A stretch of DNA of 64,000 nt from Trametes villosa (lineage: Eukaryota; Basidiomycota; Agaricomycetes; Polyporales; Polyporaceae): assembly GCA_002964805.2 (NCBI GenBank), contig PUDQ02000125.1:62001-126000 (forward strand), read 5' to 3'. Below the pieces are notes generated by a model. It was given only the letters and a program-made list of their open reading frames with translations, was not told the DNA's origin and did no database searches. A program made the position numbers and the translations under genes. How positions within the stretch are numbered: the first letter of the stretch is position 1; the number at the start of each line of letters is the position of its first letter. Below are positions 33,760-44,700 of the stretch, one piece after another.

Positions 33760-36160
33760 TGGGCTGCTAGTCTCCCCTGCTCCTAATACAGCCTATCCTC
33801 CTTATCTCTGGCCTCGCCCGATGCCTCGGAGACCTCAGCCCTCTGGAACACTGGTGGGCCATACGACGAGCCGTATGTCGCGTCCGGCGAGGCCCAAAGC
33901 ACGATATGCTGTCTTTACTGCCCTCCGCTAGTACCGTGTACGTCTGCCTCTCGGTCGCTCGTGTGCGGTGACGTGCTGCGACGTGCTCGCAGTCTGTCGG
34001 GCGCTCCATCCGTCCTTGCTTGTAATGGCGAACAACGCGAGCTGACCTCCATCGCTTTACAGCTCCTGGACACGCCGTTGATACTCGTGAACCGAGTGCA
34101 ATAGGTGCTCGTTCCGTCCGTTTCCAGTGTCGACCCCCCCGCTGCGCCCGTAGTATTTGTCCTCACCTTCACACGGACAGTCCAACGCAAATCCTTCTCC
34201 CTGGGTGCTGTTGCTTCTCCTCTCCCACTGGGATCCTCGTATCCTGTCTGAGAACCTCTCGGAGAACACGTGCAGCCGTCACCACCCGCCCTGCCTCTGA
34301 CATCCCTGCCGCTTGACGACGCTATACATCTCGTGTATGGTGCGCTACTTTGTCCACATATCACCCGTGCTCTAGCTAACTATGCGGTCTTCGCTGTCAC
34401 CATCAAACCAGACCCACCGATCGCAGGCCCTACTACCTCGCTCGCCCCCGTCCCTTGTACGCCCCCGCCAGGCACGATCACGACGGCGACCTCCGCTAGG
34501 TCTCTCGCTTACAATACAACGGACGCGCACGATGCTCCGATCGACTCTGCGTAGCCTGCAGCTTCACGCACTTCTAGCCGTTCGAGTACGACCTCGATCG
34601 CCCAGGCGACCTCCGGATCGCGCGTGTACGTGCCGGAGCTACAGCTCGCCGTACTACGGGCGTCCTACCTCCTTTCGCCCCCTCTGCTGGTACCAAGATT
34701 TCCGAAGATCGCGGCTTTTTTTGCTGAGGACCTGTACGACGATCATGCCGTGCAGAGGGACTCGCCGTGTTCAAGCTGTCCCGCACGCCATTACGCTCTT
34801 CAGGACCGCATCACACACCCGTGGACACCCGGCGCGCGAATATCAAGATATAGCCAGCGCCGAGCTGTGCAGGAGCAGTTGCGGGCACAAGGTCTGATAC
34901 AACGTCCACCGAGTCGGGTCGCACGAGCTGTCCCTTCTATTCCGCTCCTCCTAGGACTTGTTCGGCAAGTCTATCATGCCCGTTCTACATCGCGCTCTCG
35001 AGGCGCTCGCTAGGTCGCCCACCTTCTGTCTTCTCGTACCTCTTGCCTCGCGACGTCGTCGCGCACAGCGACGCCTATCTTTATTGACCGTGCGTAGACT
35101 ACACCTCTCAGCGCATTCGCTGTACGTACAGCGCGAGCTCGCTCGCCCTGGCTCTCGTCTCCCGGCTTTGTCAATCCCGCAGCCTTCTCAATACTCTGGA
35201 TTGCGACATCCCGCCGTGGACTTTGTACTCTCCCGCGTCCGCAATTGGTACACACCGGGACTCTCGGCACATGGCTGAACACGCCGTCGCGCAGTAAGTG
35301 CCTGTTCACTCGCTGGCGTTGCCTATATCCGAACCTCAAACTGACCCATCGCTCGGCAGGCTTGTCCTCCGCATACACTGGCTCGCGCCGTCCTCTCCGG
35401 GTTCACATCCGTACAGCCGCACGGATACTCTCCCTGCGGATATTGTATACGATCCTGAGTGCATGTCGGGGACGGTTGGAACGCGGCACGTACTCGACGG
35501 GTGTACCATCGGTGCGACGTTAACGGGTACGTATCTCCTTTCACAACCTCGTTTTCATGGACGTCGCTGTCCTCCCAGGACATGCGGGACGCTTCCCTAT
35601 GACGGCGGACACTGACGCGGCACCCTCCAGCCCGCTGTCCGACACTTGAAAGATCCCCGTATGCATGCTAGTCGTAACCTGGGCGCAATGTGGAGCGTTG
35701 ACTCTCGTAGCGCGTCTCGCGCCCTGGGAAATCACATTGCCACAAGCGAGCGCGGTGACTCCCTTCGCCAACACGCCCAACTACCAGCGTCCAATGCCAT
35801 CGAGTGTTAATAGGCATGTCTCGTCCCCCGTATCGCTGTCCATGAAGCTGACGGCGCACGCTGTCTATGAGGTTCGCGTTGCAGGTTCCCAGATCGCTCA
35901 CGCAAACGCGCACCCCGCTACCGACGCGGAAGCCTGTTCTCGTTCATGCGACAGCGCCGCGGATGCTCCACCTTTCCGCTCTCTGAGTACGACGGACGCC
36001 GCGCTCACGCTCGCGTTCGTAGCGCTGGCGTTGCACGTTGCTCGTCGTGCCTACGTCCTCGTGCTCCTCCAAGGGAGCGGGACTCGCGCCGACCGCCCGC
36101 GGCAGCCCAGCAACACCATCCTTCCCCACATTTGTAGGACGTGCGTCGTTGCTCAGTCCT
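33760..36160 (+). pseudogene. P2 degenerate gene, R4 copy
   Basis: Same block order as in R1-R3. The start codon is CTG. Visible pieces are ASPDASETSALWNTGGP near 33815, a DLYDDHAVQRDSPCSS block near 34730-34780, an exon-like piece from a CGGCAG acceptor at 35360 to a GTACGTATC donor at 35528, and RRAYVLVLLQGSGTR near 36035-36080. Frames are broken between them. Confidence 0.35.
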
Positions 36161-39100
36161 GAAGTTTCCTCCTTCCAAGGACGGAGAAGCGTTGGCAGCA
36201 CTAGCTAGCCAACGCTCCCACGACGGGCACAGGACAGCGGACACGAGGTTTCTGGCAGCAGCTCGAAAACGTGTAGTCTCCCCGGATGTTGCGTATGCAT
36301 GTATATTTGGTGGACTACGCGGCTCTGGTGGTACGGAGATCGAGTCCGAATGCCATATGCGACCTTTGTTCTGTCACAATGTCTCGCCCGCCACGGTGCT
36401 AGCCTCGCGCCCTTGTACTGTGGGAGTTACTCAAGCTCGCGCGCATGAATGTAGCCCGACGACAAGCTCCACGCCATTGCGATCCACCTGCGGCAGACCT
36501 GTAGCGCTACCGTGAACCATCGTACCCGAGAACAATAGCTGACAGCTGTTCCCGGGACGGGCGCGAGCGTCGTATTGCCGTGCGGGCGCTGAGCACGTTG
36601 CGGTAAGCCTGTGGTTCGTGTTAGAGGGCGCGGCCGGGACAGGTTCCGTGCTTGATGAACGGCGTCAGAACAAGAACCTTGTGACGAGGCTGCGACGTAC
36701 CGTCGAGATGGACTTGAACAGCCGTGCTGGAGGTAGAGTGCTGGGTCTGCGCGATGCGCCTCTATGACAGCGAAAGGGTGACCGACGGAGCCGGTATTCA
36801 ATATTCAGGCTTGAAACCGAGAACGTCGCACCTGCAAAAACGGCTGCACAGCCTGAGGGTGATAGACCTGAGGGTGCTACTGAGTGGGTGTTCGCGGGCT
36901 GTCCGTCCCTCCTGCAGAAGACTACACGGGGAGCCCGAAGGGCATGAGTGCACAGCCCAGGTGCCGATCGTATACCTGGCGTACAGAGACAAAATCTACG
37001 CAACGCTCTTGCTAGTGGAGCATGATGAGCATGAGCCGAGGGCGCCGACCCTCATGCTTCTGCAGCATGGGGGTACGGCTTGCGCGTGCGCGGCCCTCCG
37101 CCGGGGCCGACCAGATGCACGATACTATACGTTCGTGCCGAGGCATGTCTGCGAGGTATGCAAATTGGGGAGGTGTACTGTGAGCGAGCGACGAGTACAA
37201 TGAACGGGCGGGTATCGCGCCTGCACGGAGAGCCGGAGTGAACTTACCTGGTTGACCGCCGCATCACAGGACTCGGGCACCACGAGGCGTTCCAATCCCA
37301 CGGCGTGACGTTCAACTACAGGCCGCTCGAGGGCACAGGAAGCCCGCTCGTCACTGAGCCAAGAAACACGCGCGCGGATGCCGGGGTGGAACCCCAGAGG
37401 ACGCATAGGGCGAGCCCGCGCAATGAGGTTCTGAGGACGAAGACGGCGGTGTAACCTATGAGATACACATCTCTGACGAGCGAAGAGGGACTGACGATGT
37501 CCTGTGGATGCCGGACGTCGGAGGGCTCCAGTGGATGATGGTTCCGCTAAAGCGGATACGCTGAGTAGAATAGAGAGGCTAGGCCTCGAGCAGAGCGAGG
37601 AGTTGGGTTGTGATGAGCTTGTCACGAGCCAGGATATGGGATACGAGGACGCAGATGAAGACAGAGAAGGAGGGCATACGGTTCAATTATCAGAACGCGG
37701 ACTGCAAGACACGCCGGCTGCGAGTCGTTGCCACTGCAACCGCGGACATGGGTGGAGGGGACCCCCTGGGGGACGAGAGATGTCCACCGAGAAGGAGGTG
37801 CTCGCACAATAGGAGAAAGGACCGTCCAAGGACACGGGTTAGCACACCGATTGAAAGTTGTTTTCGGACAAAGACATCAAATACTGGACGTACGGTCATC
37901 CGGAGGGTCGTTAACACGGATGTTGACCTGAACGACGCAGGAGACAACATGAGGCTTCGCGAGACAGAGCTCCCAAAAGCGACGCAATACGTAGTCACCG
38001 TGTGGTGCTTACCTGAACATGTATTCGTCCCATATCCACTTGGTACCGCTCTCCAGAGAGTCGAGGATGATGATCCCCTGCGGGATCATCCGCAGAGAGT
38101 CCCAACTCTTCCGTGTTAGGAGTGCACAAGACAAGCAGTAATAAAGTCTGAGATCAATATAGTTCACATTCCAGTGTGGTGCAAATGTGAATGGTACCGC
38201 TGCTGAAGAGGAAGAAGTGAGAAGCCAGAGAGGAAGAGAGAGCGTTCACGCGATGACGTCTCGCCAGGTTGGCTGGCTTCGGCGCTTGGCATACCCGCCT
38301 CTTTCGCCTGTTCGGTCATGTTCTCTGTTTCCCTTCCGTCCTCCTCCTCTCGCGCGTCGTCAGACTCAGGGTTGACTCGGATGGTCGAACATCACGGATC
38401 TGCATGCTGGTGCACCTCGCATGCCTTTCCGAACGTGATCATTCACTCCCGGGGGCCCGTGATGTCATCTGGGCCAGTACCGCCGCTCATCTTACGCACG
38501 TCCCTTTAGACAAACCATCCATACTCTAGAAGAGGGAGTGGGACCATCCGAGGTCATGGATATATTGCACCACGTCACGAACGCGCGCGTGCGAGGCGGG
38601 GGATTACGGGGCCAGAGAATGTCTTGGTGCGCAGACCTCTCGTCTGCGTACCGAGGTACTCGAGAGAACCGTACGTCTCAACACCATAAAGCTCATTGTG
38701 ATGTTCTGTACTAACCTAGGTCAATTTATTTACCCCTTCCCGTCTGCGTCGACACGCACCTCATCCACAGCACGTTCTCGGCGTTGCGTATTGAGCAGCG
38801 CGCCTCCGGCTCCGGACGCACTACCTCACCGCCCCCGTCTTCACAAGTACGAATCTACGGAAACTCAGGCACTACGGATGTGGGTTATTAGTACATATAG
38901 GTGCTTGCGACGCTGAGTATACAGCTAACTGAAGCCCTCATTCCCAAAGCTCGCTATGCGACTTCAACTCGTCGTCCACTCAGCTTCCAATCCAGCACAC
39001 GCTCACCCCCGGCCTATGCTCGCCGACTCGGCATAGTATGGATGCTCACACGCTTCGCAGGCAACGCCGCGACGTCGAGCGTAAGCCAACGTAGCTGAGT

Positions 39101-41334
39101 GCATATCATCACGGTCAGCGTGCGACACGCTGTCGAACAGCGCCGCGAGTAGAAGGGTAAGTTTCTTACGCCGCTTTCATCGAGCCTCCATCATATCTAG
39201 CCTTCTAGTTAGCTCAACAACAACTGGGAGACCTCAAGTTGCCATCTACCCCTTCAGCGGAGCCATCTTCGGCCCAACACACTTCGACATCCTGAGGGAA
39301 CACCACCGCGATGAGCCGAATCGCCCTCGCTGGAAGAGTTCACGCGCACGCGCGGAGTCGCGTCGCAGGCGTGAAACGCGTACCATGCGCCGCGCCTAGG
39401 CAAGATACTCCGCACGGTACGTCAAGGGTCCCGCAAGTAAAATCGCGCGTTTGCTGACCTCCTCCGCAGTCATATATTGTCGCCGGACGCCAACTCTGGT
39501 TTAATATCAAGAGTCCGAAATGTCGCTCCGTGAGATGTGCGACGTATCTCAGCCCGGCGCGGCGGTGCAGGTGCGATGCTCCCTATCGTGCTCGTACATC
39601 TGTCTTACTGGTGTTCATATCCTCGCGCGTCATCTTGCAGGAGGGCGTCTCGGGGCACAGACACTCCGGCGCACGCGCCCTCCTGTGCATCAAGGCTGCA
39701 GATGCGCGACGCCCTGGGCTCGTTGTCGGTCTTAGATTGCCTGTGCCGCGCGACCTGCAAGTTCTCCGTGTAGGTACATGGAGCATCAGCGCTGGGACCA
39801 CGCTGCGGACGCGAGTGGTCGGGCGGACGAGACGAGGGCCCGGGAACCTGTGTCGTACAGCGCAAAGCGCGTATCGCAAATACATAGAGATTCTGAATAT
39901 CGAAGCAGGGGGTAGCGAGATCAGGACAATACGAGAACGAGCCGGCGTACGTATCGTGACCGGTGAATACAGTGAGATCGTAAGGGGACCAGGACGGAAA
40001 GGAAAGGGGAACAGGAGCAAGAAACATCGTAGGTACGGAACATCAAGAAAAGGATTGGTACATAGAGAGCGCGACGGAGGCAAGCCGAGGCGTGTATCTT
40101 TCAAGAAGGGTGAGAGGCAGGGCAGAAGCGAGGGGAGAGAGGACGTACGTACGTATCATACAACACCAGAACGAATCACGGAGTCCAGTACAGCGCATTC
40201 GAGGATCGGGAAGAGAGCAAGTCAAAAGGCCATATAACAGTGAAGGAGGAATGCCGCACACGACGCGAGCCTCTGCCACGCCGAGCGCGCCCGGCGAGAC
40301 GTGCAGTGCGCCGTCGGGAGGGAGGCAACGGTCTTCGCGTCCGCCTGTGGCATGGACACGAGCGCGGGGCGGCACAGACGCGGCGTGGGGAAGGTGTTGA
40401 GGACGCGTCGAGAGGTGCGCGGCTGCCACCGGAAGAGCGATCGCGGCGGTTTACTGAGCGTGGTGTGAGAGTGATGAGTGGGAAGCAGACGACGGACGCG
40501 TCCTGGGATTGAGAGACGTCCGTTCGCGGGGTAGGGAGTGCCGAAGACAGGGAACACTCGCTGAAGTAGAGGGCCTGGAGATGCGAGGGCGCTGGGAGCC
40601 GTCGGGTGGTACTGACATAGCGGGAGAGGAAGAGAATTGGGCGAGCACGGGGACGCGTTGGGCTTGGTGAGAGATGGAAAGCCGGATAGCGAGGCTACAG
40701 AGCTGCGCCTCAGTGTCATGTTTGAAGCGCGGCAGCGCACTCCCGAAGAGCGGATGTTACTGCTCGCCTACGAGGAGCGGGCTCAGGTGGGACAGCATCT
40801 TCAGTTGGAGCAGTGTTGTCCGACGTCGTCGGGGAAGCGGCCACGCCCTACTGGAAAGAGGGTTCCTGGGGTGGGAGTGGTCCGCTTGGGGAGACTGTCA
40901 TCCCCGCGACTTGGACGCTCACTTGGGGTTCCTGAGAAGGGGTTCTGAGTGGGACAAACCAATCTTCAGAAATGTGCACACGAACTAGACAGCAGGAAGG
41001 AACTGGCTCCTGTCCGGGATCGCCCTTCAGACGGATAACCCTCTCCTTCAGTTTGCGGGAAGAACCCGCAATGTATTTTCCCCAGGGGTTGCTGTCGTAG
41101 TCGTAGAAAATAGCGAGTGTATCGGCCATGCGAAGGACGTCCGGGACCAGCTCGCTATCAATGTACCGTAGCACGTTGTCCGATACGCTCTCGGCGAGTT
41201 CCCTCACTGTTTGCCAGAGTGCCTTCGCGTCGACCGTTGTCCGGGTGTGCTGCACCTGTTCGCCGGTGAATCTCTCCAGCATAGTGTGAGTGAGCTGCGC
41301 GAGGGCATCCCGAGTGTACGCGCGAAGCGTCTGG

Positions 41335-41750
41335 TTTCAAGGTTAGGCGGCGTGCGGTATGCGAGCGGGACGCGAGCTATCGCGCGGCGGTCAGATCTCA
41401 CACGGCTCGGGGGATGAACGTGTGACATGTATTGAGTACTAACCTATCGCGCGGCGGTCAGATCTGCGCGATAGGGTCAGTGTCTAGCGTAGGCGACGAG
41501 AAATAGAATGAGCTCACCTCACACGGCTCGGGGGATGAACGTGTGAGGTGAGCGGGGCCGCGCGCGAGCGCGGTATGCCCGAATTTTTGTGAGTAAACAA
41601 AGCCAAACAGCCCGCCTCCCGCCGGCGCCTTTCCTCCACCCGCGCGCGTCCTCGACGCGCGCGGCGCGCGCTCTCCCTCGCGCCCTTTGCCTAATCCATC
41701 AGCGGCCGCGCCTTGCACGGCCGCTCCCTTCGTCCTCCGAATCCTCAACA
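41335..41750 (-). repeat. Copia-1 3' LTR
   Basis: 416 bases, matching 46378-46793. Contains a 28-base direct repeat (41398-41425 and 41519-41546) and a perfect 13-base-arm hairpin at 41513-41552. Confidence 0.95.
41513..41552. promoter_or_regulatory. 13-base-pair hairpin in Copia-1 LTR
   Basis: CTCACCTCACACG (41513-41525) and CGTGTGAGGTGAG (41540-41552) are perfect inverted repeats around a 14-base loop. The same hairpin is at 46556-46595 in the other LTR. Role unknown; it could act in transcript folding, 3' end formation or factor binding. Confidence 0.6.
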
Positions 41751-41763
41751 CGCCCCCTCAAAG
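41751..41763 (-). other. Copia-1 polypurine tract
   Basis: Read on the minus strand, TTTGAGGGGGCG abuts the 3' LTR and overlaps the Gag-Pol stop codon TGA. A purine-rich run at this place is where plus-strand DNA synthesis starts. Confidence 0.6.
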
Positions 41764-44700
41764 GGCGAGCAGCCCAAAGAGCGCGCAGAGGTGGTCCAAA
41801 CGGCGTCGCGGCAGCGCCTTCGTGAACAAGTCCGCAGGCATGTCTTCGGTGCGTCGGTACCCGAGGTCGACCTCCTCCCGCTCCACGGCCTCCCGAATGA
41901 AGTGGTAGCGGATGGCTATGTGCTTCGTGCGCGCGTGGAACGCGTTGTTCCGCGCCAGGTCCATCGCGCTCCGGTTGTCGCTGTAGAGGCGTACTGCGTG
42001 AGTTGCGAAGTCCGGGTGCACGAGGTCGCCTAGGAGTGCGCGAAGCCAGATCGCCTCCTTCGCGGCGTGCGTGATACCGATGTACTCGGCCTCGGTGGAC
42101 GACAGCGCTACGACACTTTGCTTCTTTGCGGACCACGAGACAGCTCCGCCGTCGAACGCGAACACGTACCCGCAGACCGAGTGACGCGCGTCGTCGCTCG
42201 TGCCCCAGTCCGCGTCCGTGTACCCCGCGAGCCCGGTGTTGTCGCGTCCGTAGGTGAGCCAGAGTTCGCGCGTCCCTATGAGATACCGGACGAGGCGCTT
42301 CAGTGCCTCCCAATGAGGGCGTCCGGGGTTCGACATGTACTGGGCGAGTCGGTGCACGGTGTAGGCAATGTCGGGGCGGGTGGTCACGGCGATGTACATG
42401 CACATGCCCACCCCTTCGCGGTACGGGATCCCGCTCATGTCGGCGATGGCGGTCGCGGTCGTCGGGCACTGGGTTCTGTTGAGGACGCCTCCGACGGCGA
42501 TCGGCGTGCTTGCCGGCTTCGCCCCCTCAAGGTTGAGGGTACGCACGAGCGTGTCGATGGCCGAGCGTTGGGCAAGGCGCACGGTGCCGGCGTCCTTGTC
42601 GCGCACGACCTCGATGCCCAGGAGCCACGCGACTTCGCCTGCGTCGGTAACCGTGAACTGCGTCTTGATGCCCTGGCGGAACTGTTCGACGAGGTCGGGC
42701 GTCCCAGTGACGAGCATGTCGTCCACGATTGTGCCCACCATGACGAGCGAGTCCCCTTCGTGACGCCAGAAGCAGGCGTGATCGGATTCGCTGCGAGTCA
42801 TGTCCAGCGAGCTCATCGCGTCACGATACGTCTTGTACCACGCTCTCCCTGCCTGTTTCAGTCCATACAAGGACTTCCGCAGGCGGCAAACGAGATGCTC
42901 TTCCCCCGGTGCTGCCGTGCCCGGGGGTTGGCGCATATAGATCTCTTCATCAAGATCTCCGTTAAGATATGCGCTCTTTACGTCGAGTTGAATCAACGGC
43001 CACCCGAAGCGGGCGGCCAGCGCGATCATCGTTCGGAGAGAGCTTGACTTCGCGACTGGAGCGAAGGTCTCGGTGTAGTCAACGCCTGGGATCTGAGCGA
43101 ATCCCTGCGCAACAACTCGGACCTTGCACTGCTTGACGGCGCCATCGGCGTCGCGCTTTCTGTGAAAGACCAGTTTGCTGCCGATGACGTGCGCGCCGTC
43201 GGGCCGTACGACTAGGTCATACGTTCCGTGGGCGCGCAGGTTCTCCACCTCAGCTGCGATTGCCTTCTCCCACTGCGGCCAGTCAGGCGCTGCCTGAGCC
43301 TCACGCAGGGTTTTGGGGTCGCCACTGAGTGGATCACCCCCAGCCTGGGCGACGAACGAGTACGCTGTCGCCCCCCAGTCTCGAGACATGTCCGGGGTGT
43401 AACACTCACCGGCCTCGTTGTCTGCATCCTCTGCGTGCGTCTCGAGCGCGACTAGGGCGCCCATGACTTCGCTGACCATGCTCGCTCTCTGCTGGTCTCC
43501 TCCTGCGGCCTCCTGGACGAGCCGTGCCTTGAGCGACGGTTTCTTGATGCGGTGACCGCGCCCAAGCGATTGCGCTGGCGGGGCTTGCTCTACGACCTCG
43601 CCTTCGGGTTCGTCTGCGGCGCGCTCGTCGCCCCCGTCCTCGTCTGCTCCGGTCCCGCGCTCGTCCTCGTCTGCTCCGGTCTCGTGCTCATTGTCCTCGC
43701 CTGCGTCTCCGTCCTCGACTGCCTCCGCCTGTCTCGCTCCGCCCTCGCGTTCGTCGCCTACGTCGCGAGTGTCGTCGGACTCGCCGTCCGATACCTCCAC
43801 CTCTTCCTCAGCGCTCGCCCCCTCACTCGCGGACGTCGGCGACTCGTCGGCGCGATCCGCCCCCTCGCTCGCGACCGCCTCTGGCTCGTCCGCCCACACG
43901 TAGTTGCGCACGATCGTCACGGTGTGCTTCTCCGGCCAGTAGGCGTAGACGCCGTCGCGGTGGTTGTCGCTGAACCCGACGAACCTCGCGGGCACGCCGC
44001 GCGGGTCGAGCTTGCGGCTCTTCTCCGGCTTGACCCAGATCCGCGCGCCCCACGGTCGGAGGTGGCGTATGTCCGGCGGCGAGCCGAACCTGGCTTCGTA
44101 AGGAGTCATGCCATCGAGCTTCGAGTGGCCCGTCCTGTTGTGTACGTAGACGGAATGCTTGTAGGCGTGTACCCAAAGCGTCTTCGGGAGGTCCGCGTCG
44201 AGCAGCATCGCGCTGACGCGTTCGCGATGCACGCGGTGCGCGCGTTCCGCGACGCCGTTTTGTTCGGGGGTGTGCGGAACCGAGGCGCTCCAATGAGTCC
44301 CGCGTGATGCGAGGTGCGTCTTCAGTGCGATGAACTCGCCTCCATTGTCGCTGTGGAGCCATTTCACCTGGTTGCCCGTCTGCGTCAGGATGGCCGCCTC
44401 GAGGTCCTTGTACGCCTGTGTCGTCTCCGTGACTGACTTTCCGGGGTACACGTGGTGCAGGCGCGTCTTGTCGTCGACGAATAAGACGGTCTTGGTGTTG
44501 CCGCCGAGCGATGTCCAGTCGGCGTCCCAGGTGTCGGAGTGTAGCTTGTCCCCGTACTCCTCGATCGGGATGTCGTGCGGGGCCGGGTGCGCCTCTCCGG
44601 GGATCGCCTTCCGCGTGAGTTTCGCGCGTACGCACACCTCGCACGTCGGGTCTTCGTCGCTCGCCTTCACGATCTTGACCCCCGTGGCGCGCCCCTTCTC

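Larger units (their letters stand above)
31480..40847. repeat. Degenerate repeat block R4
   Basis: Full-length R copy starting at the P1 region and ending at gene 4. Between about 33550 and 34800 it is very close to R1 2790-4070. Between about 39830 and 40850 it is closest to R2. This switching suggests exchange between copies. Contains no intact gene that I can support. Confidence 0.8.

Noticed and set aside
42067..43047. 326-codon plus-strand open frame inside Copia-1
   Set aside because: Exact antisense shadow of the reverse transcriptase/RNase H coding region; arises from its GC-rich codons.
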